Shown here: positions 7,573 to 17,386 of the stretch, piece after piece | Layout of the letters: each line of letters begins with the position of its first letter | Position numbering within the stretch: the stretch's first letter is position 1 | Source of the DNA: Brackiella oedipodis DSM 13743 | GTDB taxonomy: Bacteria > Pseudomonadota > Gammaproteobacteria > Burkholderiales > Burkholderiaceae_B | DNA length: 64,000 nucleotides | Assembly (NCBI RefSeq): GCF_000621025.1 | Contig: NZ_JHZJ01000009.1 | Coordinates: 124,001-188,000, forward strand | Reading direction: 5' to 3' | The notes under the pieces: model-generated | The model's database searches: none | Told to the model about the DNA's origin: nothing | The model's input: only the letters and a program-made list of their open reading frames with translations | Translations under genes and position numbers: made by a program

Positions 7573-10434
7573 ATGACTAGTTTACAAGACAAAATATCGA
7601 ATTCTTATCTGTCTGGTGGCAACGCCACCTACATTGAGGAACTGTACGATGAGTATCTTACAGACCCCGAAAATGTAAGCCCTGAATGGCAGGAATATTT
7701 TGATAAATTGCAGCATTTACCTGCAACAGATGGTAATGTAAGCACGCGTGATTACCGTCATACCAGTATTGTAAGATCCTTTGCAGAGCGCGCTAAACAT
7801 CCACAATCAGCGCAAGCACAATCGCAAAGTCTAGAAATTGCTCAAAAGCAATTGAAAGTACAATTGCTAGTCTATTCATTCCGCACACTAGGTGTTCGTC
7901 ATGCCCGTTTAGATCCGCTCAAACGGGCACATCGTTTTATGCTGCCACAACTTGATCCAGCTACCTACGGTTTCACAGATTCAGACCTAGACACTGAGTT
8001 TTTTGCTAGTAACACCTATTTCACAGACAGCAACACCATGAAGCTTCGCGATTTAGTCGATGCTTTACGCAGTACTTACTGTGGTTCTGTCGGTGCCGAA
8101 TTCCAACACGTCTCTGATCCTCACGAAAGAGAGTGGATTGAGCAACGTCTTGAGAGCTCACGTAGCAGCATGCAAATCAGCACAGAGGGCAAAAAACGCA
8201 TTCTCCAACAATTGACCGAAGCTGAAGGTCTAGAGCGTTATTTACATACTCGCTACGTGGGTCAAAAACGCTTCTCCCTAGAAGGCGGAGAAAGCTTTAT
8301 TGTGGCCATGGATGAATTAGTCAACCACGGTTCCCAAACCAAGGTTAATGAATTCGTCGTGGGTATGGCTCACCGCGGTCGCCTCAATATGTTGATCAAC
8401 ATCATGGGCAAAATGCCAGGTGACTTGTTTGCCGAATTCGAAGGCAAACAAGCCGGTGAACTCACTTCTGGTGACGTAAAATACCATAATGGTTTTTCAA
8501 GCGACTTATCCGCCGCAGGTGGTCCAGTCCACTTATCCTTAGCGTTTAACCCATCTCACCTAGAAATCGTCAACCCTGTTGTTGAAGGTAGTGCGCGTGC
8601 CCGCCAAGAGCGCCACGGTAATACTGACGAAGTGCTTCCTGTCTTAGTGCATGGTGATGCGGCCTTTGCGGGTCAAGGCATTGTCATGGAAACCCTTAAC
8701 TTAGCGATGACACGCGGTTACGGTACGGGCGGTACGGTTCACTTTGTGATCAATAACCAAATCGGTTTCACCACCTCTGATCCTCGCGACGCGCGCTCAA
8801 CCTTGTATTGTACTGACGTCGTTAAAATGATCGAAGCGCCTGTCTTCCACGTCAACGCCGATGATCCAGAAGCTGTCGCCTTTGTGACTCGCTTAGCTCT
8901 TGACTACCGCATGAAATTCAAAAAAGACGTAGTGGTAGATATCATTTGCTATCGTAAATTAGGTCACAATGAGCAAGATACACCAGCCCTTACGCAGCCA
9001 TTAATGTACAAAACCATTGGCGCTCACCCTGGTACTCGCCAACTTTATGCAGATAAACTCGTCTCCACTAAAGTGCTTGGCGAAGACGAACCAGAAGCCA
9101 TGGTCAAAGCTTACAGAGACTTACTCGATAAACGCCAAGAATCTGTAGAGCCAGTACTCACTGACTACAAAAATAAATACGCGATCGATTGGAAACCGTT
9201 CTTAGGCGCTAAATGGTCTGATCAAGCCGAAACCGCCTTGCCTGAAGCTGAACTCAAACGCTTAGGTGAACGCATCACGACTATTCCAGAAGGTTTCAGT
9301 GCCCATAAATTGGTACAACGTCTCCTCAATGATCGCCGTAAAATGGCAGAAGGTGAGATGAATCTTGACTGGGGTATGGGTGAACACTTAGCGTTTGCCA
9401 GCCTAGTCGCTACGGGCTACCCAGTACGCATCAGTGGTCAAGACTCTGGTCGTGGTACCTTTACTCACCGTCATGCCGTATTGCATGACCAAAACCGTGA
9501 ACGTTGGGACGGTGGTATTTATATTCCTCTCCAAAATGTCTCCGACAAACAAGCGCACTTTACCGTCATTGACTCTGTGCTTTCAGAGAATGCGGTCTTA
9601 GGTTTTGAATATGGTTATGCGTGCGCTGAGCCAAATACCCTTACGATTTGGGAAGCCCAATTTGGTGACTTCGCGAATGGTGCACAGGTAGTGATTGACC
9701 AATTTATCACTTCAGGCGAAGCCAAATGGGGTCGTCAATGTGGTTTAACTTTAATGTTGCCACACGGTTACGAAGGTCAAGGCCCAGAGCACTCATCTGC
9801 CCGTATTGAACGTTTCTTGCAATTATGTGCAGATACCAATATCCAATGCGTGCAACCAACGACGGCATCACAAATTTTCCACTTGTTGCGTCGTCAAATG
9901 ATCCGTCAATTCCGTAAACCATTGGTCATCTTTACGCCAAAATCATTGCTACGCAACAAAAACGCAGCGTCTCCAATGTCTGAGTTTACCGAAGGGGGCT
10001 TCAAAACCATCATTCCTGAAGTCGATAGCAACATCAACAAAGACAAAGTCAAACGCATTCTTGTATGTTCTGGCCGCGTCTACTATGACTTAGTCACTTA
10101 CCGCCAAGAGCATGAACTTAATGATGTCGCTATTCTTCGTATTGAGCAACTGTATCCATTCGCTCATGATGAGCTCGATAAATTATTTGCTCAATATCCT
10201 AATGCCGAAGAAATTGTTTGGACGCAAGACGAACCTCGCAACCAAGGCCCTTGGTTCTACATTCAAGCTCCACTTTATAACCACATGAAAGTGGGCCAAA
10301 AACTAATGTATGCTGGCCGTCCATCTTCTTCTTCACCTGCCGTAGGCTATATGGCCAAACATGGTGAACAACTCAAAAACTTAATTGAACAAGCTTTTGG
10401 TTCAGAAACCGAAGTCTTAATCGTCAAAAACTAA
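7573..10434 (+). CDS. sucA: 2-oxoglutarate dehydrogenase E1 component
   Basis: 953 residues from the ATG at 7573; the protein begins MTSLQDKISNSYLSGGNA, as in relatives. An in-frame TTG at 7522 is less likely. Thiamine-diphosphate-dependent decarboxylase of the oxoglutarate dehydrogenase complex. Visible signatures: an N-terminal E2-binding helix with the SPEWQEYF segment, GMAHRGRLN (264-272), GDAAFAGQG, NNQIGFTTSD (ThDP/Mg region), and GTFTHRHAVLHDQ in the second half. The length is typical (about 930-960). It is the first gene of sucA-sucB-lpdA, 21 nt before sucB. It oxidatively decarboxylates 2-oxoglutarate and passes the succinyl group to the E2 lipoyl arm. Confidence 0.97.
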   Translation: MTSLQDKISNSYLSGGNATYIEELYDEYLTDPENVSPEWQEYFDKLQHLPATDGNVSTRDYRHTSIVRSFAERAKHPQSAQAQSQSLEIAQKQLKVQLLVYSFRTLGVRHARLDPLKRAHRFMLPQLDPATYGFTDSDLDTEFFASNTYFTDSNTMKLRDLVDALRSTYCGSVGAEFQHVSDPHEREWIEQRLESSRSSMQISTEGKKRILQQLTEAEGLERYLHTRYVGQKRFSLEGGESFIVAMDELVNHGSQTKVNEFVVGMAHRGRLNMLINIMGKMPGDLFAEFEGKQAGELTSGDVKYHNGFSSDLSAAGGPVHLSLAFNPSHLEIVNPVVEGSARARQERHGNTDEVLPVLVHGDAAFAGQGIVMETLNLAMTRGYGTGGTVHFVINNQIGFTTSDPRDARSTLYCTDVVKMIEAPVFHVNADDPEAVAFVTRLALDYRMKFKKDVVVDIICYRKLGHNEQDTPALTQPLMYKTIGAHPGTRQLYADKLVSTKVLGEDEPEAMVKAYRDLLDKRQESVEPVLTDYKNKYAIDWKPFLGAKWSDQAETALPEAELKRLGERITTIPEGFSAHKLVQRLLNDRRKMAEGEMNLDWGMGEHLAFASLVATGYPVRISGQDSGRGTFTHRHAVLHDQNRERWDGGIYIPLQNVSDKQAHFTVIDSVLSENAVLGFEYGYACAEPNTLTIWEAQFGDFANGAQVVIDQFITSGEAKWGRQCGLTLMLPHGYEGQGPEHSSARIERFLQLCADTNIQCVQPTTASQIFHLLRRQMIRQFRKPLVIFTPKSLLRNKNAASPMSEFTEGGFKTIIPEVDSNINKDKVKRILVCSGRVYYDLVTYRQEHELNDVAILRIEQLYPFAHDELDKLFAQYPNAEEIVWTQDEPRNQGPWFYIQAPLYNHMKVGQKLMYAGRPSSSSPAVGYMAKHGEQLKNLIEQAFGSETEVLIVKN

Positions 10435-10455
10435 TAGTTATTTAAAGGTAGAATT

Positions 10456-11700
10456 ATGTCAATTGAAAATGTTTTAGTCCCTCAATTCTCAGAATCGGTT
10501 TCAGACGGCACCTTACTTGAATGGAAAGTTCAAAAAGGCGAAGCTGTGACCCAAGGCCAAACCTTGATCGAAATCGAAACTGACAAAGTCGTCATGGAAG
10601 TTCCTGCACCGGTAGACGGTGTCATCACTGAAATCGTTGAAGAAGAAGGCGCTACTGTTGAGTCAGAGCAACTACTCGCCAAAATCGACACCGAAGCACA
10701 AGCCAGTGCCAGCACCGAAGCAGCGCCAAAAGAAGAGTCCGCTGCCAAAACAGAATCTGAAGATGCTTCCCAAAAACAAGAGCAAAGCACCGAGAAAGCG
10801 GTTCAAGAAACCAAAGCAGATAACTCTAAAGCCGGTATTGCTTCACCAGCGGCCTCTAAGATTCTTGCTGAAAAAGGCGTCAACGCTGCTGACGTCAAAG
10901 GCTCTGGCCGTGATGGTCGCGTCACTAAAAATGATGCTCAAAATGCCTCTAAAGGCGCTGCTGCGGCGGCTCCTGCCAGCGCTAGCACTAACTTGTCTGG
11001 CCGTGCCGAAGAGCGTGTCCCAATGTCTCGCTTGCGTGCACGTATCGCCGAACGCTTAATCCAATCACAACAAGAAAACGCTATCTTGACGACATTCAAT
11101 GAAGTCAACATGAAAGCTGTGATGGATTTACGCAGCCAATACAAAGAAAAATTCCAACAAGAGCATGGCGTTAAACTTGGCTTTATGTCTTTCTTCGTCA
11201 AAGCAGCGGTTGCAGCGCTCAAAAAATACCCATTAGTCAATGCCTCTATCGATGGTAAAGACATTATTTACCACGGCTACTATGATATCGGTATTGCGGT
11301 TAGCTCCCCACGCGGTTTAGTCGTACCTATTCTTCGCAACGCTGATCAACTCAGCTTTGCAGAGATTGAAAAACAAATCGCCGAGTTCGCCGTTAAAGCC
11401 CGTGACGGTAAACTTAGCCTTGACGACTTGAGTGGCGGTACCTTCTCTATCTCTAATGGCGGTACTTTCGGTTCTATGTTGTCTACACCAATCATCAATC
11501 CACCGCAATCTGCCATTCTTGGTGTTCACGCCACTAAAGAACGTGCTGTGGTAGAAAATGGTCAAATCGTGATTCGTCCAGTCAACTTCTTGGCACTTTC
11601 ATACGACCACCGCTTAATCGACGGTCGTGAGGCTGTACTCAGCTTAGTCGCCATGAAAGAAGCACTCGAAGATCCACAACGCTTGTTGCTCGATCTATAA
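10456..11700 (+). CDS. sucB: dihydrolipoyl succinyltransferase (E2 of oxoglutarate dehydrogenase)
   Basis: 414 residues. The N-terminal lipoyl domain (1-77) has Lys44 in ETDKVVMEV as the lipoylation site. An Ala/Glu/Lys-rich linker (about 80-122) follows, then the peripheral subunit-binding domain (about 127-163, [14 protein letters not shown]...GRDGRVTK) and a second Ala-rich linker. The catalytic acyltransferase domain (about 183-414) has the DHRLIDG motif with His385 and Asp389. It transfers succinyl groups to CoA and forms the 24-mer core of the complex. AAAGGTAG precedes the ATG. A hairpin follows the gene before lpdA. Confidence 0.97.
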   Translation: MSIENVLVPQFSESVSDGTLLEWKVQKGEAVTQGQTLIEIETDKVVMEVPAPVDGVITEIVEEEGATVESEQLLAKIDTEAQASASTEAAPKEESAAKTESEDASQKQEQSTEKAVQETKADNSKAGIASPAASKILAEKGVNAADVKGSGRDGRVTKNDAQNASKGAAAAAPASASTNLSGRAEERVPMSRLRARIAERLIQSQQENAILTTFNEVNMKAVMDLRSQYKEKFQQEHGVKLGFMSFFVKAAVAALKKYPLVNASIDGKDIIYHGYYDIGIAVSSPRGLVVPILRNADQLSFAEIEKQIAEFAVKARDGKLSLDDLSGGTFSISNGGTFGSMLSTPIINPPQSAILGVHATKERAVVENGQIVIRPVNFLALSYDHRLIDGREAVLSLVAMKEALEDPQRLLLDL

Positions 11701-11716
11701 ACTCGAATCTTCGTCA

Positions 11717-11741
11717 CAACGCCCCTCTATAGGGGCGTTTA
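11717..11741 (+). terminator. intra-operon hairpin between sucB and lpdA
   Basis: Stem ACGCCCC / GGGGCGT with a TCTATA loop and only TTT afterwards. The short U run suggests partial termination or 3'-end stabilisation of sucAB mRNA, lowering lpdA relative to sucAB. Confidence 0.6.
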
Positions 11742-11768
11742 ACATAAACTGAATTAAGAGAGAAACAT

Positions 11769-13199
11769 ATGGCAAAAGAATTTGATGTAGTAGTGATTGG
11801 TGCAGGTCCTGGTGGTTATATCGCGGCTATTCGTGCGGCGCAATTAGGCAAAAAAGTCGCTTGCGTAGATGCGTGGGTAGATTTAGACGGTAAACCAAAA
11901 CCAGGTGGCACGTGCACTAACGTGGGTTGTATCCCTTCCAAAGCCTTATTGCAATCATCTGAGCATTACGAGCAAGCCCAGATGCATTTTGCAGAGCACG
12001 GTATAGAAGTCGGTTCTATCAAGCTCAAACTTGATACTTTGTTAGGCCGCAAAAATACTGTGGTAGACCAAAATAACCAAGGAATTCAATTCTTATTTAA
12101 GAAAAACAAGATTGAATTTATCGTCGGTACTGCGCAATTTGTCGGTGCAGAGAACAATCGCTACAAGCTCAGCGTCAGTGCTGGTGAAAAAACCATCGAG
12201 ATCGATGCAGAGCACGTAATTATTGCCACTGGTTCAGAACCACGTGCACTACCGGATCTACCTTTTGACGAGAAATTAGTACTCTCTAACGCTGGGGCGC
12301 TTGATATCCCTGCCGTCCCTAAAAAACTCGGCGTGATCGGTGCCGGTGTTATCGGCCTTGAGTTAGGTAGTGTTTGGCGTCGTCTCGGTGCAGAAGTCAC
12401 GGTACTTGAAGCTATGCCTGAATTCTTGGCCGTAGCTGATGCCCAAGTCGCTAAAGAAGCCAAAAAAGTCTTTGCGAAACAAGGTCTCAACATCGAAGTA
12501 GGCGCCAAAGTCGAAAACGTCAAAGTCAATGATAAATCCGTGACAGTGACTTACAAAACCGCTAAAGATGAAGAAGTCAGCGCTGAGTTCGATCATTTAA
12601 TCGTATCTATCGGTCGTATTCCGTTTACCAAAGGTCTCAATCCAGAAGCCGTGGGTCTTAAATTAGATCAACGTGGTTTCATCGAAGTAAACGAGGAATG
12701 CCAAACCAATCTACCAAATGTTTGGGCTGTCGGTGACGTGGTTCGTGGTCCTATGTTGGCCCACAAAGCCGAAGAAGAGGGCGTAGCCGTGGCTGAACGT
12801 ATCGCTGGCCAACACGGTCATGTGAATTACAACACCATTCCTTCAGTGCTCTATACCAGCCCAGAAATCGCTTGGGTCGGTGCTACTGAGCAACAACTCA
12901 AAAAAGACAAACGTGAAATTAAAGTTGGTACCTTCCCATTCATGGCCAATGGACGTGCTCGTGCGCTAGGTGATACTACTGGTTTTGCCAAAGTCATCGC
13001 TGATAAAAACACCGACGAAGTCTTGGGTGTTCACATTATTGGCCCAATGGCCTCTGAGCTCATTGCCGAAGCCGTGACCATTATGGAATTCAAAGGCGCT
13101 GCCGAAGATATCGCTCGTATTTGTCACGCTCATCCAACGCTCTCTGAAGCGGTCAAAGAAGCGGCATTGGCTGTTGATAAACGTACGCTCAATCTCTAA
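11769..13199 (+). CDS. lpdA: dihydrolipoyl dehydrogenase (E3)
   Basis: 476 residues. The FAD-binding GAGPGGY is at 11-17 and the redox-active disulfide is Cys49-Cys54 in GGTCTNVGCIPSK. The NAD-binding GAGVIGLELGSVW lies near residue 190. The C-terminal dimerisation domain has the catalytic HAHPTLSEA near 450. There is no N-terminal lipoyl domain, unlike many betaproteobacterial pyruvate-dehydrogenase E3 enzymes, which fits assignment to the oxoglutarate complex. It reoxidises dihydrolipoyl groups on SucB and makes NADH. GAGAGAAA precedes the ATG; it is the last gene of the operon. Confidence 0.96.
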   Translation: MAKEFDVVVIGAGPGGYIAAIRAAQLGKKVACVDAWVDLDGKPKPGGTCTNVGCIPSKALLQSSEHYEQAQMHFAEHGIEVGSIKLKLDTLLGRKNTVVDQNNQGIQFLFKKNKIEFIVGTAQFVGAENNRYKLSVSAGEKTIEIDAEHVIIATGSEPRALPDLPFDEKLVLSNAGALDIPAVPKKLGVIGAGVIGLELGSVWRRLGAEVTVLEAMPEFLAVADAQVAKEAKKVFAKQGLNIEVGAKVENVKVNDKSVTVTYKTAKDEEVSAEFDHLIVSIGRIPFTKGLNPEAVGLKLDQRGFIEVNEECQTNLPNVWAVGDVVRGPMLAHKAEEEGVAVAERIAGQHGHVNYNTIPSVLYTSPEIAWVGATEQQLKKDKREIKVGTFPFMANGRARALGDTTGFAKVIADKNTDEVLGVHIIGPMASELIAEAVTIMEFKGAAEDIARICHAHPTLSEAVKEAALAVDKRTLNL

Positions 13200-13245
13200 T
13201 TAATCATATGTAGCCGTTCGCTGCATATTTTTGATTAATCATTAG

Positions 13246-13285
13246 CCGTTGTTATAAGCTAAAGGCTTGTAACAACGGTTTTTTT
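13246..13285 (+). terminator. terminator of the sucAB-lpdA operon
   Basis: Stem CCGTTGTTA..AAGC / GGCTT..TAACAACGG with a short loop and seven Ts. Confidence 0.85.
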
Positions 13286-13346
13286 ATATCTATCAAAACG
13301 TAAAAGTTTATAATATTTGCTTTGTTCTCTAGCTCGAGCCAGATCC

Positions 13347-14462
13347 ATGAATCAGCCAGTCATTCAGTATTATCAAGATCAGCTGCAACGCAAAGGGTTT
13401 AAGCAAGACGCCGCCCAAAAAAACGCGATTGAGCATTTGCAACGACTGTATAACGATTTGCAAGCGCCGCGACGCGTAAAACCGCAACAAGGATTTTTTT
13501 CTAAATTATTGCAGCGCAGCCCGAGCAAAGAAGCGCTCCCCAAAGGCGTGTATATGTGGGGGGGTGTTGGCCGTGGCAAGAGCTTTTTGATGGATGCTTT
13601 TTTTCAAAGTCTTCAAGGCGACGACAAAATTCGCATTCACTTTCATGAGTTTATGCGCAGTATTCACCATCGTTTGCGTGAGATACGAAGTTTGCCGGAC
13701 CCACTAGACAAAGTAGCCCGTGACACAGCGGATAAGTATCGCGTTATTTGCTTTGATGAGTTCCATATTTCAGATATTGCCGATGCCATGATTTTGTATC
13801 GCTTGCTCGATAAATTATTTGAGTATGGCTGTACCTTTGTGATGACCTCAAATTACGAACCGAATACGCTTTATCCCGATGGCTTGCACCGTGATCGTCT
13901 GCTACCCGCCATTGATCTGATTTATGAGCATATGGAGATTATCTGTGTAGATACGGGCGTGGACTATCGTTTGCGCAGTCTCGAGAACGCTCAGCTGTAC
14001 TATCAACCCTTGGGCCCAGAGACGGACCAGAAACTCGTCAAATTATTTACCGATCTTAGTGGTGAACCGCCTCAAGCGGATGTCATCACCATCGAAAATC
14101 GTGAGATTGCCGTCAAAGGCGTGGCCAAAAATACCGTCTGGTTTGATTTCGAGAACTTGTGTCAAACGGCCCGTTCCATGAATGATTATTTAGAGCTAGC
14201 GAGCAGATTTGAAACAATTATCCTTAGCGACGTGCCGAAAATGTCGCAAGCGATGTCATCGCCAGCGCGCCGTTTCACCTGGTTAATTGATGTTCTTTAC
14301 GACTTCAAAGTTAAATTTATTATGTCTGCAGAGTGCGATGCCGAAGAGCTTTACACCGAAGGCACACTCGCCAATGAATTCACGCGCACGGTGTCACGTA
14401 TTATAGAAATGCAGTCCAAAGATTATTTAAAAGAGGTTAGACGTAAAAATGTGGACTTATAA
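13347..14462 (+). CDS. zapE: cell division protein ZapE (AFG1-like ATPase)
   Basis: 371 residues from the ATG at 13347. A TTG at 13317 would add ten residues unlike the family. P-loop GGVGRGKS (72-79), Walker B VICFDEFHISDIADA near 130-144, sensor region FVMTSNYEPNTLY, and a conserved RRFTWLIDVLYD...L..SA segment near the C terminus. The length is typical. ZapE is an ATPase that binds the Z-ring during constriction. It is preceded by the lpdA terminator, so it starts a new unit, possibly with trpS. No strong ribosome site is visible before the ATG. Confidence 0.92.
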   Translation: MNQPVIQYYQDQLQRKGFKQDAAQKNAIEHLQRLYNDLQAPRRVKPQQGFFSKLLQRSPSKEALPKGVYMWGGVGRGKSFLMDAFFQSLQGDDKIRIHFHEFMRSIHHRLREIRSLPDPLDKVARDTADKYRVICFDEFHISDIADAMILYRLLDKLFEYGCTFVMTSNYEPNTLYPDGLHRDRLLPAIDLIYEHMEIICVDTGVDYRLRSLENAQLYYQPLGPETDQKLVKLFTDLSGEPPQADVITIENREIAVKGVAKNTVWFDFENLCQTARSMNDYLELASRFETIILSDVPKMSQAMSSPARRFTWLIDVLYDFKVKFIMSAECDAEELYTEGTLANEFTRTVSRIIEMQSKDYLKEVRRKNVDL

Positions 14463-14604
14463 CAAATCACATCAAGTATTTTCACCACTCACGCATAGTG
14501 CCTTGCTTTTGTTTCAAGATGACAAATATGACTGTGTCTTACTGCTCTCTAAGAGTTTTAAGGCGCGTCTACTACAAAAATTGAATCAAAAAGTCCATCA
14601 CTAA
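14449..14604 (+). CDS. possible small protein ORF between zapE and trpS
   Basis: A 51-codon frame starts at an ATG overlapping the end of zapE by 14 nt and ends at TAA 14602-14604, just before trpS, so it nearly fills the zapE-trpS gap. The peptide begins MWTYNKSHQVFSPLTHSALL, with a short hydrophobic centre (SALLLF, CVLLL) and a basic tail (KARLLQKLNQK). AAGAGG lies 12 nt upstream, rather far for an efficient site. I recognise no family. It could be chance, since such a length is not rare in this base composition. Confidence 0.3.
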   Translation: MWTYNKSHQVFSPLTHSALLLFQDDKYDCVLLLSKSFKARLLQKLNQKVHH

Positions 14605-14625
14605 TTCATGCGGAGTCCTTTATTT

Positions 14626-16020
14626 ATGTCTAAAACAAGAGTTCTTACAGGTATTACCACATCAGGCACACCGCATTTAGGCAATTATGCGGGTGCTATC
14701 CGCCCAGCCATCTTATCGAGTCAAGACGCTAATGTCGATGCGTTCTTTTTCTTAGCGGACTATCACGCCTTGATTAAATGTGATGATCCGCAGCGTGTGG
14801 CCGATTCACGTCGTCAAATCGCCGCCACTTGGCTAGCTGCGGGCTTAAACCCAGAGACGGTGACATTTTATCGGCAGTCCGACCTACCAGAAATTCCTGA
14901 ATTGTCTTGGATTTTGACCTGCATGACGCCGAAAGGATTGATGAATCGCGCCCACGCCTATAAAGCAATGGTCGACAAAAACCTCGAGAAACAAGAGGAA
15001 CCGGATGATGGCGTGACCATGGGGTTGTTTTCTTATCCTGTACTCATGGCAGCGGATATCCTCTTATTTAAAGCCCATAAAGTCCCTGTCGGCCGTGACC
15101 AGATTCAACACCTCGAAATGGCTCGCGATATTGCGCAACGTTTTAACCACCATTATGGTCAAGGCCAAGACTATTTTGTGTTGCCAGAAGTGCTGCTTGA
15201 CGACAATGTCGCGACTCTACCGGGCTTAGATGGCCGCAAAATGTCCAAAAGCTATAACAACACCATTCCTTTATTTGAAGGTAGTGATAAGGACCTCAAA
15301 AACGCGATTGCGCGCATCCAAACGGACTCCAAGGCGCCAGGAGAGGCCAAGGAACCTGATGATAGTGCGATTTTCTTGCTTTACAAGGCTTTTGCTAAAC
15401 CTGAACAAAGCCAAGCTTTTGCGCAGCAATTGCGTGAGGGCATGGCTTGGGGCGAGGCCAAACAGCAGTTATACAGCCTCTTGCAACATATGATTGCGCC
15501 TATGCGTGAGCGCTATATGGATTTAATGCAACGTCCAGATGATCTCGAAGATATTTTGTTAGCAGGCGCCCAAAAAGCGCGCCGTATCGCCACACCATTT
15601 ATGGCACAAATTCGAGAGGCAGTAGGGCTAGTAAGATCTAACAGTATGGTCACACAAGGCGCTCGCGCAAGCGCTGAGCCAAGTGGCAAAGACAAAACCA
15701 ATAAATCCAAAAAAACGGCGCGCTTTATTAGTTTCAGAGATGAAGCAGGGCAGTTTATGTTCCGACTATTAGATGCGCATGGCCAAGAAATCCTTCGCTC
15801 AGTGCCTTTTGATCAACCTAAAACTGCAGGACAATGGATTAAAACGCTACAAAATTCGGCTATCGATGATTATTTAATTGCCACAGACGACCTAACGCAA
15901 GCGGGCTTGCAATTCCAACAACAAAAAATTGCTAGTGCCATCGATGCTCATCAATATTCTAGCGTGCAGGCTTGGCAAGAAGATCTCAAACAACAACTAG
16001 CGAGTTTTAGCGAAGACTAA
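14626..16020 (+). CDS. trpS: tryptophanyl-tRNA synthetase, long form
   Basis: 464 residues from the ATG at 14626, with CGGAG 11 nt upstream; the ATG at 14608 would overlap that site. Class I signatures: HLGN (17-20, the HIGH equivalent) and KMSKS (205-209). The catalytic part is about 1-330, close to the E. coli enzyme. The remaining 130 residues are an extension: a Lys-rich linker, then FISFRDEAGQFMFRLLDAHG near 366-385, resembling the YegP/DUF1508 beta-strand repeat, then a helical tail. Such extensions occur in betaproteobacterial TrpS. It charges tRNA-Trp with tryptophan. Confidence 0.96.
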   Translation: MSKTRVLTGITTSGTPHLGNYAGAIRPAILSSQDANVDAFFFLADYHALIKCDDPQRVADSRRQIAATWLAAGLNPETVTFYRQSDLPEIPELSWILTCMTPKGLMNRAHAYKAMVDKNLEKQEEPDDGVTMGLFSYPVLMAADILLFKAHKVPVGRDQIQHLEMARDIAQRFNHHYGQGQDYFVLPEVLLDDNVATLPGLDGRKMSKSYNNTIPLFEGSDKDLKNAIARIQTDSKAPGEAKEPDDSAIFLLYKAFAKPEQSQAFAQQLREGMAWGEAKQQLYSLLQHMIAPMRERYMDLMQRPDDLEDILLAGAQKARRIATPFMAQIREAVGLVRSNSMVTQGARASAEPSGKDKTNKSKKTARFISFRDEAGQFMFRLLDAHGQEILRSVPFDQPKTAGQWIKTLQNSAIDDYLIATDDLTQAGLQFQQQKIASAIDAHQYSSVQAWQEDLKQQLASFSED

Positions 16021-16033
16021 AAAAGGGGGAGTG

Positions 16034-17377
16034 ATGAATGCTGTTGTCGTGGCTATTGCCATTGTTGTAGTCCTGAGTCTGCTACGGATTTCTGTGGTAC
16101 TTTCCATGGTCGTGGGGGCCGTTGTGGGGGGCCTAGTGGCGGGTCTACCGTTTCTCGATGTCGTGCATGCCTTTGAAAAAGGTCTAGGAGGCGGCGCGGT
16201 CATCGCACTAGGTTATGGAACCTTGGGCGCATTTGCCGTCGTACTTTCGCGCACGGGGGTAACGCAAGCCTTTGCCGATTTACTCATTCAGAAGGTCAAC
16301 CACAATGCCAAGCTCGGCAAAACCGCCAAGGGTTTGGTATTTATTATATTTCTGAGTCTGATTGCTATGGGGTTTGCGGCCGAGAGTATTGTACCAATTC
16401 ATATTGCTTTTATACCCATCGTGGTGCCACCACTGTTATTGGTATTTAACAAACTACAGCTAGATCGCCGAGCGATCGCTTGTGCGCTGACCTTTAGTGT
16501 GGTCACGATGTACATGGCGGTGCCTCTAGGGTATGGCGCCATTTACCTCAATGACATCCTCATGAAAAGTATTAATGAGGCCGCGCAACCCTTCGGACAT
16601 GTTTATAAGCAGTCCTTGGCCATGAAAGCCATGGCTATTCCGTGCTTAGGTATGTTAGTAGGGGCACTTACTGCGATTCTTTTTACCTATCGCAAAAAAC
16701 GTGTTTATCAAGATTTGCCCATTGCTGATGATAGCAATGATAGCCCAACCCCTAAGCTCAATCTTTTACAAAAATTGATTGTATTGGGGGGCATTGTCTT
16801 GGCCTTGGTCACGCAAGTGGTGACTAATTCCATGGTCTTTAGTGGTGTCGTCGGTTTTTCGGTGGTCTCACTCAGTGGTGTAGTCAACTGGAAGGAGCAA
16901 GATCATTATTTCTTGCAAGGTATGCGCCTGATGGCCATGATTGGCTTTATTATGATTACGGCCAATGGTTTTGCAGAAGTCATGAAAACCACCGGTGAAA
17001 TCCCACAATTAGTCAGTGCTAGTGCCGAGATGATTGGCCACAACAAAAGCATTGCCGCCTTGGTGATGCTGATTATCGGTTTACTCATCACACTTGGCAT
17101 TGGTTCATCGTTCTCAACCATCCCAATTATTGCCACCATTTATGTGCCTATGTGCATCCAATTTGGCTTTTCACCGTTGGCCACGATTGCGTTAATTGGT
17201 GCCGCGGGCGCTTTGGGGGATGCTGGTTCGCCAGCCTCGGATTCGACCTTAGGTCCGTCTGCCGCCTTGGGAGCAGATGGTCAGCATAACCATATTTGGG
17301 ATACGGTGGTGCCGACCTTTATACACCTTAATCTGCCCTTAATCGCCGCAGGATGGATTGCCGCGATGATCTTATAA
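16034..17377 (+). CDS. Na+/H+ antiporter-family membrane transporter
   Basis: 447 residues from the ATG at 16034 (an adjacent GTG at 16031 is an alternative), with AAGGGGGA just upstream. It has about 11-12 hydrophobic segments spread over the whole length. Conserved-looking polar elements within membrane regions include GFAAESIVPIHIAFIP (about 116-131), VPLGYGAIY and LGDAGSPASDSTLGP near the C terminus. The pattern fits the Na_H_antiport_2 family (YuiF-like; some members are annotated as histidine or amino-acid permeases), so cation/proton exchange or amino-acid transport are both possible. It follows trpS by 13 nt and may be co-transcribed. Substrate not determinable by eye. Confidence 0.8.
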   Translation: MNAVVVAIAIVVVLSLLRISVVLSMVVGAVVGGLVAGLPFLDVVHAFEKGLGGGAVIALGYGTLGAFAVVLSRTGVTQAFADLLIQKVNHNAKLGKTAKGLVFIIFLSLIAMGFAAESIVPIHIAFIPIVVPPLLLVFNKLQLDRRAIACALTFSVVTMYMAVPLGYGAIYLNDILMKSINEAAQPFGHVYKQSLAMKAMAIPCLGMLVGALTAILFTYRKKRVYQDLPIADDSNDSPTPKLNLLQKLIVLGGIVLALVTQVVTNSMVFSGVVGFSVVSLSGVVNWKEQDHYFLQGMRLMAMIGFIMITANGFAEVMKTTGEIPQLVSASAEMIGHNKSIAALVMLIIGLLITLGIGSSFSTIPIIATIYVPMCIQFGFSPLATIALIGAAGALGDAGSPASDSTLGPSAALGADGQHNHIWDTVVPTFIHLNLPLIAAGWIAAMIL

Positions 17378-17386
17378 TTTGTAGAA

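Noticed and set aside
10619-11059. 146-residue frame inside sucB, same strand
   Set aside because: Lys/Pro/Leu-rich shadow of the Ala/Glu linker of SucB in another frame; no ribosome site, and sucB itself is unambiguous.
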